A stretch of DNA of 64,000 nt from CAYNRA01 sp046296415 (GTDB lineage Bacteria > Bacteroidota > Bacteroidia > Cytophagales > Spirosomataceae). Location of the stretch: NCBI GenBank assembly GCA_046296415.1, contig JBKBLN010000003.1, positions 186,001-250,000 of the forward strand, in the 5' to 3' direction. Below, piece after piece: positions 16,335 to 24,906 of the stretch. The position numbers and the translations under genes were made by a program. How positions within the stretch are numbered: the stretch's first letter is position 1; every line of letters begins with the position of its first letter. Under the pieces are notes generated by a model. The model ran no database searches. It saw only the letters and a program-made list of their open reading frames with translations, and was not told where the DNA came from.

Positions 16335-16541
16335 TCATTTCAATGTGTAAAATGCTCCTGCTCCCTTTTGTCCACTTGATTTTAGTAATTCTTTATCAAC
16401 CAACTCTGTCAGGTCGTTACTGGCTGTATTTGGAGAACAAATGTTTAAGGTTTGATATTCGCTATTTGTAATTTTTGCTTTGTCTTTTGTAAACAAAATA
16501 GCTTTTACTTGTCGCCCGGTCAGTTTTAAGGGAGTATTCAT
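16335..16541 (-). pseudogene. Fragment of a Fic/RecG-like C-terminal winged helix
   Basis: The 68-aa frame looks like the last domain of Fic or RecG-like proteins: LTGRQVKAILF, then ITNSEYQTLN, then NTASNDLTELVDKELL and a glycine/tyrosine end. No catalytic domain precedes it. Immediately upstream the sequence switches into a DUF1016 fragment in another frame, so this is the truncated 3' remnant of a larger gene left after a deletion. A short independent DNA-binding protein is possible but less likely. Confidence 0.55.
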
Positions 16542-16776
16542 TAATTGGAATCAATAACTTGATATGCGACCAACTTAATTCCAAAGACAAGGCTACCGTT
16601 TCGGTTTCATCTGTAAACACTTGGGCAAATTGCATCATTCTCCGCAGGTTTTTTTCCGAAAACGATCGCCCGTATTCGTCCGATAATTTTCGCCACAGTG
16701 TAGCGACAATCTGTTTGCTGTAGCTCTCTGCTCGGCTTTGTGTCCCAATTTCATCATTTATCTGCTTGCCTATTTT
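16462..16776 (-). pseudogene. DUF1016 (YhcG-type PDDEXK nuclease) N-terminal fragment
   Basis: On the minus strand this stretch reads GKQINDEIG, then SKQIVATLWRKLSDEYGRSF, then SEKNLRRMMQFAQVF, ending ALSLELSWSHIKLLIPI. That is the N-terminal domain of DUF1016 nucleases. An in-frame stop lies just upstream and no start codon is visible. After LLIPI the frame runs into unrelated sequence and ends at 16462. The C-terminal PDDEXK nuclease domain is absent. The gene is broken at both ends and fused by deletion to the winged-helix fragment. Confidence 0.7.
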
Positions 16777-16953
16777 TCAATAAAGTATTTTATAAATTAC
16801 GATTTTAGAATTTAAGTTATATAAATAATAAAGGGTATTTAATCAAATTTTAAAATCAAAATTGTTTTATAAACAAATATGAAAGGCAAAAGGTAATTGA
16901 TATATTTTAGATATTAATGTAAAATCTCGACAATTAAATAACCTTTATAAATA

Positions 16954-17772
16954 TCAGTCAAAAACAAATGATTTTTGAGCAAAGAAATGCTCCCTTTTCT
17001 GCATAAAATTAAGCCACTCAAAATATATCTTCAATTTTTCTTTTCTTTCTTTTTTTGAAATATTTGGATGGAATCTATAAAGATTATAAAAGTCATTGTA
17101 AAAATATCTCTGCTCAGAATAGATCTTTTTTACATCGTATAAGAACCCTCGTATTTTAATTTTTAAACTATTAGAAATTTTTATTTTAAGAATAATTTCT
17201 AATATTTGTATAGCAAAAATTATATCTTTTTTTATAAAAAGAACAGCAATGTTATAAATACTAATTGCAATCTCGTCCTTTATTTCGATTATCAGCAAAG
17301 AAGATTTATTTAACTCTGGAATTTTCAAGTCAACAATTAAATTCAAAACCAATTCCTCTAACGCAAACAATGATTCCAAATTTAATTCATTTATTACACT
17401 CTCACAATGAATACTTAAATCCTGAATATCTTTATTTTTTTTACTCCATTGAATTCTTTGTTTACTCAAATTAGATTGTAAAGATTTATTCTTTCCTAAG
17501 AGTAAATTTGATACGATAATTGCATCGTATTTCCTTATTTTATTTTCAAATATAATCGAAATTTTAGGCAAAAATGTAAAGACTTTTATTTCATTGAGAA
17601 TTTTTAGAGCTAATTGTGGGTCTTCTCGACTAACTTCATCTGCCTTTTTTACAACTAAGGAAACTAATTTATTAATATTGGCCTGTTGAAATGGCAAGTA
17701 ATATGCTTTAAATTGATTTGGAGTCATATTTGAAATTATCTGCCAATTTTGATCGGAAAAAAGGATATTCAA
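16954..17772 (-). CDS. Hypothetical AT-rich helical protein, possibly frameshifted at the start
   Basis: The 272-aa frame is dominated by Ile, Lys, Asn and Leu, with helical-repeat character, and I recognise no family. It is the most AT-rich gene of the window. The frame begins only with a TTG. Upstream, in another frame, ATG 17830 opens a protein-like stretch (MIFDKINFNSILENLEANNF) that would join this frame if one T were removed from the T run near 17755. A true frameshift, a sequencing error, or initiation at the later internal ATG (MTPNQF) are all possible. It follows the restriction helicase gene by less than 100 bp and may belong to that operon. Confidence 0.55.
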   Translation of the reverse strand: MNILFSDQNWQIISNMTPNQFKAYYLPFQQANINKLVSLVVKKADEVSREDPQLALKILNEIKVFTFLPKISIIFENKIRKYDAIIVSNLLLGKNKSLQSNLSKQRIQWSKKNKDIQDLSIHCESVINELNLESLFALEELVLNLIVDLKIPELNKSSLLIIEIKDEIAISIYNIAVLFIKKDIIFAIQILEIILKIKISNSLKIKIRGFLYDVKKIYSEQRYFYNDFYNLYRFHPNISKKERKEKLKIYFEWLNFMQKREHFFAQKSFVFD

Positions 17773-17868
17773 AATTATTAGCTTCTAGATTTTCTAATAT
17801 TGAATTAAAATTAATTTTGTCAAAAATCATTTTTATACCTTGTTAATTTTTAGACTTTTTTCAATTAA

Positions 17869-20388
17869 TCAACCATTTGGCTCATTCACAAAACTCCCTT
17901 CATAATCTTTTTCACTCATAACGGTTTCATACAGTCCAATACCCTGACCTTTGTGCTTGTTTATCCCGATGTATTCCAAACTCGCATCTTCATAGCGTTT
18001 GAATTTATAGATCGCATCATTCATTAGGGCCGCATTGAACAATCCAAGACTCGATAGCAATTCAAAATCTCGTACCGTTAATCCTGTTACTTTATTGAAA
18101 AGCCCAGGTTCTAACTGGGTAATGACATCTTTCAAGCTCCTTTCCCGGTAATCAGTCAAGTACATAAAAACCGGAATCCGGGTGGCGAACTTGATCAATT
18201 TTTCTTGGATTTCTTTGCGTTTGCTTTTGTATTCTTTTTCTTCCGATGTTAACTCTTGTTTATCTTTTTTGGACAATTCCCGGTCATTGGCTTCTTTCTT
18301 TGCTTTTTTAACAGCTTCCGATTTGTTGATAATCGTTTCAATGTCTTGATTCAAATTTCTGAAGCCTTCAATGCTCATTAAAGCTTTCATTGCTTCTTCA
18401 TTTGCCATCAATCGGGCAAGTGTTTGGTTGTCCACGTTCACGAGCAAGGCACTTTCCCACCGTCTGGCCAAAAGGGTGGCGGTTGTGCCACTCATGGCCA
18501 TATCCAGAATGCCCGCAGCATCCACTTGTTTCATCGAACTTCCATCGTAAGCCAAAACTGGAAGGAAGTTGATAAAGTCTTCGACGTTCTTTTCCGGATT
18601 TGATTCGTTTACGTTCAATCGGCAGGCATAATCTGCAATTTGCCTTAAAGCTCGGTTTGGAGCAAAATCAAACACATAGCATTCCTCTTTCAAAATTTCC
18701 TCCTTATTCGGGGATTTACTATCAGGATTTTTAATCACCCAAGGTGTTTGTACTCGAAAAGCTGCTTGAAAGTAAGTCTCAGGACTAGATGAATTCCGGA
18801 GCATAAAAATACCTGTCCACGGTTTAACAGAAACTCCTGTAGTGAGTTTTCCACAAGAAAGTGTAATGGTTTTAGACTCTAGGGGATTGTCGGTCATGGC
18901 ATCCAACACAGGTGGCAATGCCTGAACGCCAATCCCTGCTTGTGTTCCTGCCGCGACCACCACGGTATAGTCATGGTAAAATTTATTTTGCCGTTGTTTC
19001 AGCAAATTAGCCATGGCAAAACAGGCAGAAACAGTCGGTAAAAACCAGAAAGTATGGTTTAAAACACTCAACAATGGAGCATGAGAAAATGGCAAGGGCG
19101 GTTTTTTCGCACCCATTTTCAAATTATCCACAGTTGTTTCATTGAATCCGCCGCGAATCAAATCCAACCATTTTTGTACTTCATCTTCGTACTTGAACCG
19201 TGCTTTTGAGCCTTCCCCCTCCGCTGAAAAAAACACGTTCAAATCAAAACCATCAAATTCTCCTTGCATGGCAATTTGACGGATAGAATCGGGAAGTTGG
19301 TAGGTCATCATGACCATCCGAGGGAGTGAGGCGTATGGATTTTTGCCTTTAGATTCATCCCATGAAGCCTTGGCCCGCTGTTCGTCGGAATAGGTCCAGT
19401 TATAAATTTGTTCTTCAATAAACTCACCGGATGCAATCGCCCGGAATGGGGTACCAGATAAATACAAATAATGGTTAGTAGTAATAGGCATCGACTCCTC
19501 ATCAAAGTACTCAATACCCTCTCCCTCACCAAATTCTAGTTCTTTTTTACCTTCTGCTTCAAAGAGCTCTTTGGCATTTTCTCTCCAAGCTCCGTAATGG
19601 TACTCATCAAAAATCACACAATCCCAGTTGGTTGCATGTACCCATTCGTTTTTGGTTTTAATTCCTCCTGTACTGGTATTTTTACCTAAAAAGTCTTGAA
19701 ATGAACCAAAACAAACGATTGGTTTTTTGGGATTAGCTTCTTCAAACGTTAAACCGTTTCGAGAAATAAACTGCCATCCCTCAAAATCCACGTGGGTCAT
19801 CAAGTCTTCGTCCCACGCACTTTCTACCGCGGGTTTAAAGGTTAGAACTAGGATCTTGGTCCAACCCATTTTTTTAGCTAACTGATAACTTGCAAAAGTT
19901 TTACCGAATCGCATTTTCGCGTTCCAAAGAAAATGAGGTGTTTTGTCAGGATTTTCCTTTTTAAAACTTTGGAAATAGGCAATGGATTTGTCAACGGCTG
20001 CTTCCTGCTCTGGTCGCATTCCAAAGGTAAGCGTTCGGTTGGCTTCGGTGCGCTCACCTGTCTTAATTTCCCAAATTGCTTTGCGTAAATCATTTAAAGT
20101 ACATCGAAACCATTCACCTTCTGGATTGGCAAAACCTTGTTTACGCAAGTGGCGGTGAATATCATGATCCGAAAATGAACCTCCATCTCGCTTCATAGCC
20201 GATTCTTCAAACACAATTTTATAAGAAACCGCTGCTGTACCCAATTGCTCTTTAATGCGGGTCTGCGCATTTCGGTCAGTGTACCCAATTTTGAGTAACC
20301 CCTTATGCGTATCTACTCCTACCAATTCATACGCATAAATCGTGGGGTTGGTGGACGGGCGGGGTGGGAAGAATTCTTTTTTACTCAT
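17869..20388 (-). CDS. GIY-YIG/T5orf172 nuclease fused to SF2 helicase (restriction subunit)
   Basis: The 839-aa protein starts with a GIY-YIG-superfamily domain of the T5orf172 type (residues 15-105, with IYAYELVG, LLKIGYTDR and GEWF). An SF2 helicase/translocase of the ResIII kind follows. Walker A is NAKMRFGKT (156-164), the DExH box is DEYH (261-264), motif III is SGTP (311-314), and a motif VI-like QAAFRVQ is present further on. A Lys/Glu-rich coiled-coil (around 680-740) precedes the C-terminus. It would translocate and cut unmodified DNA. Its ATG overlaps the RhuM stop by 4 bp, and two methylase-like genes lie upstream, so it is the restriction arm of this operon. Confidence 0.87.
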   Translation of the reverse strand: MSKKEFFPPRPSTNPTIYAYELVGVDTHKGLLKIGYTDRNAQTRIKEQLGTAAVSYKIVFEESAMKRDGGSFSDHDIHRHLRKQGFANPEGEWFRCTLNDLRKAIWEIKTGERTEANRTLTFGMRPEQEAAVDKSIAYFQSFKKENPDKTPHFLWNAKMRFGKTFASYQLAKKMGWTKILVLTFKPAVESAWDEDLMTHVDFEGWQFISRNGLTFEEANPKKPIVCFGSFQDFLGKNTSTGGIKTKNEWVHATNWDCVIFDEYHYGAWRENAKELFEAEGKKELEFGEGEGIEYFDEESMPITTNHYLYLSGTPFRAIASGEFIEEQIYNWTYSDEQRAKASWDESKGKNPYASLPRMVMMTYQLPDSIRQIAMQGEFDGFDLNVFFSAEGEGSKARFKYEDEVQKWLDLIRGGFNETTVDNLKMGAKKPPLPFSHAPLLSVLNHTFWFLPTVSACFAMANLLKQRQNKFYHDYTVVVAAGTQAGIGVQALPPVLDAMTDNPLESKTITLSCGKLTTGVSVKPWTGIFMLRNSSSPETYFQAAFRVQTPWVIKNPDSKSPNKEEILKEECYVFDFAPNRALRQIADYACRLNVNESNPEKNVEDFINFLPVLAYDGSSMKQVDAAGILDMAMSGTTATLLARRWESALLVNVDNQTLARLMANEEAMKALMSIEGFRNLNQDIETIINKSEAVKKAKKEANDRELSKKDKQELTSEEKEYKSKRKEIQEKLIKFATRIPVFMYLTDYRERSLKDVITQLEPGLFNKVTGLTVRDFELLSSLGLFNAALMNDAIYKFKRYEDASLEYIGINKHKGQGIGLYETVMSEKDYEGSFVNEPNG

Positions 20389-21374
20389 TTTTTCTTCAAT
20401 TTTTTCAATTGCCTCTCGGCTTGCTCTATGCTGGCTATAAATTGTTTCTCCACCTCCGACAGTTCGTCTGCCGATTTGCTTTTATAGACGTTGTATTCGG
20501 TCACGGCTTTTTGTTGCGCTAGTTCTGCGGATATTTTGCCTGCATGGGTGAGTACCTCTTGGCGGCTCAATTTTGTAAATCCATCTAACACTTCAATCCA
20601 GTCTTTCATGTACATAGGCTTGCGCTGTATGGCATTGATTTCAGCAATATCTAAATAAGCCGAAACCAAGCGATTGAGAACAGCCAACTCTTCTTCCGAC
20701 AAATAGTTTTTTGCCACTCCAATTTCCTGCTTTGTAGGTTTCTTGCCTTTGAATGCCGTTAAACCCATAAAAGGTAATTGGGCATTGGCTCTTTCAAAGA
20801 TGATTTCAGCTGCGGTATGTCCGTGGGCTGCCCAATGCAATTTGTTTTGCACGGTTTGGAAAAACTGTTGGGTAGCGTTAGATCGTGAGTCATAATCTAT
20901 GCTTGTAGCATAGATTTCCAGTACTTTTCGGTAAAATACTTTTTCTGAGGAGCGAATGTCTCGAATGCGGTCGAGTAATTCTTCAAAATAGCCTCCGCCT
21001 TGCTTGAGCAACTCATCGTTCATGGTAAAGCCTTTGATGAGATATTCCCGCAAGAGATCCGTTGCCCAGATACGAAACTGTGTGCCTCGTAGCGATTTTA
21101 CCCGATAGCCTACCGAGATGATGACATCTAAGTTGTAGTATTTGGTACGGTAGTTTTTACCATCAGCAGCAGTTGTCAAGTATTCCTTGACAACTGAATT
21201 TTCTAAAAGCTCGCCTTCCTCAAAGATGTTTTTAATATGGAGGCTGATGTTTTGCTTGGTGGTTTGAAACAGCTCCACCATAGCCGCCTGCGTGAGCCAA
21301 ACGGTGTTGTCGGTGAGCTGCACTTGTATCTTGGTGCTACCGTCTTCGGTTTGGTATATTAAAATATCACTCAT
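20385..21374 (-). CDS. RhuM-family protein inside the restriction operon
   Basis: The 329-aa protein matches RhuM (COG3943, pfam13310): WLTQAAMVELFQTTKQNISL near the N-terminus, then YYNLDVIISVGYRV and FRIWATDLLREYL in the middle. Originally named as a Salmonella pathogenicity-island protein, RhuM is often found within restriction-modification loci; its activity is not established. The N-terminus looks DNA-binding. It is translationally coupled to the helicase gene downstream. A 5' copy of the helicase gene lies upstream of it, showing that it was inserted into the operon. Confidence 0.9.
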   Translation of the reverse strand: MSDILIYQTEDGSTKIQVQLTDNTVWLTQAAMVELFQTTKQNISLHIKNIFEEGELLENSVVKEYLTTAADGKNYRTKYYNLDVIISVGYRVKSLRGTQFRIWATDLLREYLIKGFTMNDELLKQGGGYFEELLDRIRDIRSSEKVFYRKVLEIYATSIDYDSRSNATQQFFQTVQNKLHWAAHGHTAAEIIFERANAQLPFMGLTAFKGKKPTKQEIGVAKNYLSEEELAVLNRLVSAYLDIAEINAIQRKPMYMKDWIEVLDGFTKLSRQEVLTHAGKISAELAQQKAVTEYNVYKSKSADELSEVEKQFIASIEQAERQLKKLKKK

Positions 21375-21386
21375 CTTGATCAGGAT

Positions 21387-21491
21387 TTACAGGATTCTAG
21401 GATTAATAAGATGGGACACATCCACCAACTCATACGCATAAATCGTGGGGTTGGGGGAGGGAAGGGGTGGAAAGAATGCTTTTTTACCCAT
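21387..21491 (-). pseudogene. Remnant copy of the helicase gene 5' end
   Basis: On the minus strand an ATG at 21491 overlaps the methylase stop and opens a frame that reads MGKKAFFPPLPSPNPTIYAY. Over its first 69 bases it matches the start of the helicase gene 1.1 kb downstream at 60 positions. The similarity ends abruptly after ELV, and a stop follows at 21387. It marks the original position of the helicase start before RhuM came in. The adjoining bases contain GGATTTACAGGATT just upstream of the RhuM start. Confidence 0.8.
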
Positions 21492-23013
21492 CTGTGTCGT
21501 CAATTTGAGTTAAATCCATCGGGCGTATCATACTTTCAATGAAAGCAATCTCATTATCAGTTAGACCATATTTTTTATAAAGTTTTTCATCTGTCCAAGG
21601 TTTAGAAAAGTCTTGCATCGGAACGAATGAATAAACTTTCTTCATACTGTCCTGAGTATTCTTAATAAGCATAACTAAAAACCTGAAAAACTTAGTACTC
21701 ATATACCGAGCAACATTTTCTGATTCAATTTTGGTTTTAAATGGACCAACCAATAAATAAGTTTCGGTGCAACATGTATTTGGACCGACTACAATTGGAG
21801 TATTTATTATCTGATGTGGAAAAGTCTCCCCTGCACCATAAGCCTTAGAAATAAAAACTTTATACATATCAACAACATCAACTCTTCTCTGAACACTTGA
21901 TTTTTCAACATATTCAATTCTTTTATTACCATAAAGCTCGACCGCATTGGGAAATGGTACTTTATGCCCTCTATAATTCGTTGTAAATCCGAATGGCTTC
22001 TTAGTGCTAACGATCGATTCAAATGACTGTTCCTTTAATGAACGAATTCTATCTAAAATTGAAATAGCTTGATTATGCCTTATTAAAACATCGGATTCTG
22101 GAACTTTCAAAAATCTTTTCGCCTCTGATTTTATTTCCCCTCCCATGTGCGTAACGAACTTACATTTTCCTACATAGTCCTTATCTCGCAAAAAATAACA
22201 GACCCCACCTTTTATTTCTACACCGGGAAAACAATCACTTGAAATTGGAAAGTCATGAAGTTCGGAAATGCTTTTATCATTCAACATACTATTCCGAAAC
22301 TCATCTAAGCCCCACCCCCCAGCAAACCACCGAGACGGCATAATCATTACTAAATACTTCGAATTTAATTTTTTAGCTTGTTCTACAAAAAGATGATAGA
22401 GTGGCTTAGCTTGTGCTCCATTTTCGTCACCTGCTGTAGAGATTTGATAAGGCGGGTTTCCAACGATAACGTCAAATTTCATATTGAATATGTTGTAGGG
22501 GTTGTCTGTGTGAATAAAATTGTAAGCGTAAGTTTCCAAAGCATCTTCTCGGTCGTACACTTCTTGACTTGCACCGCAATAGGTACATTTTCCATTTGAC
22601 CAAGTATGTTTCATTCGTTGGTAGCGAATGTTTCCTTGTTCATCATCAAAGGTGTCGCAAATGGAGTATTTACCATTGGCTGTTTTGGAGCAATACACAC
22701 TTCTACGAGAAAGCAGGGCGGTTAAATCGGTAATGGCAATGCCATACAATTGTTGGCTAAAAATGTGGTTAATGCGTTCTTGCTTGTCGGGAATTTGGGT
22801 TTCCAAACCGAGCATCAGACGCTTCGCCATTTCACGCAAAAACACCCCACTTTTTGAGACAGGGTCTAAAAACTTGGCGTTGGGATTACTCCATAATTCG
22901 GCTGGGAGCAAGTCTAAAATATCATTCACCAGACTCGGTGGCGTAAATACTTCGTCATTGCTCAAATTAGCAAGGCAAGAGAGCACATCGGGGTTATAGT
23001 TCGGTTGTATCAT
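21484..23013 (-). CDS. Eco57I-type adenine DNA methyltransferase
   Basis: The 509-aa protein has the gamma-class N6-adenine methylase catalytic motif NPPY (residues 186-189 in VIVGNPPYQIST). The SAM-binding motif I region reads FLDPVSKSGVF (49-58). This differs from the usual DPACGSG, although a KSG form may be normal for this subfamily. A CTYC pair at about 143 suggests a metal site. The C-terminal half would be target recognition. It overlaps the preceding smaller methylase gene by 20 bp. It should modify the recognition site that the GIY-YIG/helicase protein attacks. Confidence 0.88.
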   Translation of the reverse strand: MIQPNYNPDVLSCLANLSNDEVFTPPSLVNDILDLLPAELWSNPNAKFLDPVSKSGVFLREMAKRLMLGLETQIPDKQERINHIFSQQLYGIAITDLTALLSRRSVYCSKTANGKYSICDTFDDEQGNIRYQRMKHTWSNGKCTYCGASQEVYDREDALETYAYNFIHTDNPYNIFNMKFDVIVGNPPYQISTAGDENGAQAKPLYHLFVEQAKKLNSKYLVMIMPSRWFAGGWGLDEFRNSMLNDKSISELHDFPISSDCFPGVEIKGGVCYFLRDKDYVGKCKFVTHMGGEIKSEAKRFLKVPESDVLIRHNQAISILDRIRSLKEQSFESIVSTKKPFGFTTNYRGHKVPFPNAVELYGNKRIEYVEKSSVQRRVDVVDMYKVFISKAYGAGETFPHQIINTPIVVGPNTCCTETYLLVGPFKTKIESENVARYMSTKFFRFLVMLIKNTQDSMKKVYSFVPMQDFSKPWTDEKLYKKYGLTDNEIAFIESMIRPMDLTQIDDTDG

Positions 23014-23668
23014 TTTCGCCCAATTTTAAGAAATGAATAAGCGGAAAATCCTTGACAGGCTCGTCAATGGCGGCTGCATTGCCTTCGTCATTGAACAAAG
23101 AAGTTTGAAAAGACTTCTCTACCAAAAATTTAAACATATAATCTCTACGTTTCAGCATAGAACCGTTTACGGCACTCCATTCAGAAAACACAATAGGTTG
23201 TTTTGTTTCGGGATTGGTAAAGTCTAATGCATCACCCCAAAGTATGTTCCTGCTAAACAGAAATTTTATGCTCTTTCTGCACTCATCCTTGCATTTGTCT
23301 TTGAATAGGGCCGTGTAACGTTCATCAAAGATTTTGAAAAGTCGCTCTCTACATTCCTGTGCGTTGTCTTCCAAAATATCCACGCCGTACATACTCGAAA
23401 CCGCAATAACGGAATAGCGTTCCCATTCCAATTGACTTTTGCTGTACCGGCTATCCACTACCGTTAATTTTCGTCGCAACACTTCGGCTAAAAAGTTACC
23501 GTTACCGCAGGCAGGTTCAAGGAAACGAGAGTCAATGCGTTCTGTTTCGTGTTTTACCAAGTCAAGCATAGCATTTACTTCACGTGGGTTGGTAAATACC
23601 TCGCCGTGGTCAGCGACTCGTTTTTTGGATTTTACTTGGTTGTCGTTATTTATTGTCGTTTCCATCAT
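22994..23668 (-). CDS. Methylase-like protein with SAM motif but no NPPY
   Basis: The product (about 224 aa from ATG 23668, or 231 aa from 23689) carries a clean SAM-binding motif (FLEPACGNGNFLAEVL), a following acidic strand (YGVDILEDN) and a later ILWGDALDF segment. It lacks the NPPY catalytic tetrapeptide. N-terminal VADHGEVFTNPREVNAML is typical of type I/IIG methylases. It overlaps the 5'-nucleotidase stop upstream and the Eco57I-like gene downstream. It could be a non-catalytic subunit completing the larger methylase, or a degenerate paralogue. Confidence 0.8.
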   Translation of the reverse strand: MMETTINNDNQVKSKKRVADHGEVFTNPREVNAMLDLVKHETERIDSRFLEPACGNGNFLAEVLRRKLTVVDSRYSKSQLEWERYSVIAVSSMYGVDILEDNAQECRERLFKIFDERYTALFKDKCKDECRKSIKFLFSRNILWGDALDFTNPETKQPIVFSEWSAVNGSMLKRRDYMFKFLVEKSFQTSLFNDEGNAAAIDEPVKDFPLIHFLKLGENDTTEL

Positions 23669-24605
23669 CTGTGTTTTTCTTTTTCTCAAATTGTTTCATT
23701 GGCGAATCAGATTTATATAAAACTCTACCACAAGGAACAACTTTGCTTGAGCCATCTAAATGTATTTCTTGATCGTCAAAGAAGATGTGTGCACCAAACG
23801 CTTTCAAAACCTTATCTTTTGAAAGTCCGCCCATAAAATAAGCTTCATCAACATATACTCCCCAATTTCTAAGAGTTTTGATAACTCGCATATGGCTTGG
23901 TGCATTTCTCGCTGTTACAATGGCAATTCTCAAAGGGGATAATTCAATTGTCATGGGCAAATGCTCCTGAATTTTGGAGAGTTTGCGTAATAGTTCTGCA
24001 AAAGGACCGTCATTCAGAGGCACGTCTTCGTTTTCTTCTTCATGTTTGTGAAATGCTGCTAAGTCTTTGGTTTTGTAAATCAGTTCCGATTCTTCCGAAA
24101 AAACTACCGCATCAGCATCAAAAGCGAATTTTACTCTTTCCGTTTCTGGTTTATAGTCGGATGGTGGGTCGTATATTAAAGCAGTTGCACATTTTGCCGA
24201 GTCAATTACTTTTTGAACTTCCTTCTCGTCCTTTGATAAAAATAAGTCAACATCAAATGCGTCAAGGAAAGGAGATAAAGGTTCTCCACCTGAAAAAGCC
24301 CACCTTGTCAACGGCAAGTTGTAGTGCTTAATTGCTTTCAATACTCGAACCCCTGTTTCTGGACTATTTCGAGACATTACAACAACTTCAATGATTGGCT
24401 TTCTAGCCAGTGAGTTTAACTTTAATAAACTTTCAATTAGTGGAAATGCTGTCCCTTTTTCAAGAAGTTCATTTTCGTGTTCGAGTTGATATTTTCTGAA
24501 ACCTTCAATTCCTTCTTGGTCGAATACATGATTTTCCTTCTCCAAGTTGAACAATGCCCTTGAAGAAACTCCAACAACTAATATTTCAGAAAAGTCTAAC
24601 CCCAT
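23646..24605 (-). CDS. 5'-nucleotidase (pfam06189 type) overlapping the restriction operon
   Basis: The 319-aa protein resembles cytosolic 5'-nucleotidase 1: VVVMSRNSPETGVRVLKAI, then FSGGEPLSPFLDAFDVDLFL, the acidic motif FDADAVVFSEESE, and RIAIVTARNAPSHMRVIKTL. These enzymes dephosphorylate nucleoside monophosphates in the cytoplasm. Its 3' end overlaps the start region of the methylase gene by about 20 bp, so it is translationally coupled to the restriction-modification operon. This is an unusual pairing. A nucleotide-depleting back-up function is an inference. Length is normal for the family. Confidence 0.85.
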   Translation of the reverse strand: MGLDFSEILVVGVSSRALFNLEKENHVFDQEGIEGFRKYQLEHENELLEKGTAFPLIESLLKLNSLARKPIIEVVVMSRNSPETGVRVLKAIKHYNLPLTRWAFSGGEPLSPFLDAFDVDLFLSKDEKEVQKVIDSAKCATALIYDPPSDYKPETERVKFAFDADAVVFSEESELIYKTKDLAAFHKHEEENEDVPLNDGPFAELLRKLSKIQEHLPMTIELSPLRIAIVTARNAPSHMRVIKTLRNWGVYVDEAYFMGGLSKDKVLKAFGAHIFFDDQEIHLDGSSKVVPCGRVLYKSDSPMKQFEKKKNTDDGNDNK

Positions 24606-24726
24606 TTACATTTAATTTTCTTGTCAAATTTACTTTTTTTGTAGATTGGCTTTTCCGTGCTTTGGCAAAAAAATGGCTCTTTGGGTATATGAGCGTTAGC
24701 TTGTTTGTAGGGAAAAACCCAATGTG

Positions 24727-24822
24727 CCAATTGTGGTTAGGCAATTTCACTTACCGATAACAGTGTGCCGCTTGCCTCAGTGAGGGATTTTGGAGAACTC
24801 CACTGACAACTAAGCACAATTG
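24727..24822. repeat. Spacer repeat E: nested inverted repeats
   Basis: CAATTGTGGTTAG at 24728-24740 pairs with CTAAGCACAATTG at 24810-24822 (12 of 13). Inside it TCAGTG (24778) pairs with CACTGA (24801). The whole interval 24606-24906 between the nucleotidase start and the STING stop is without genes. It also contains GCGTTAGC at 24693 and a near-tandem GGCAAACGGCGGTAAACGG close to the STING stop. It is placed like the other spacers but is not clearly homologous to them. Confidence 0.6.
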
Positions 24823-24906
24823 TTGATAGGAGAACTGTACTTGATTTAACCATGTCAGCTCTGTTGCGGCAAACGGCGGTAAACGGTTCGGGCTTCTTTT
24901 ATTTGT

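Noticed and set aside
24724..24745. TGGCAC on the minus strand as a sigma-54 promoter for the nucleotidase operon
   Set aside because: The -12 GC element is missing at the required spacing.
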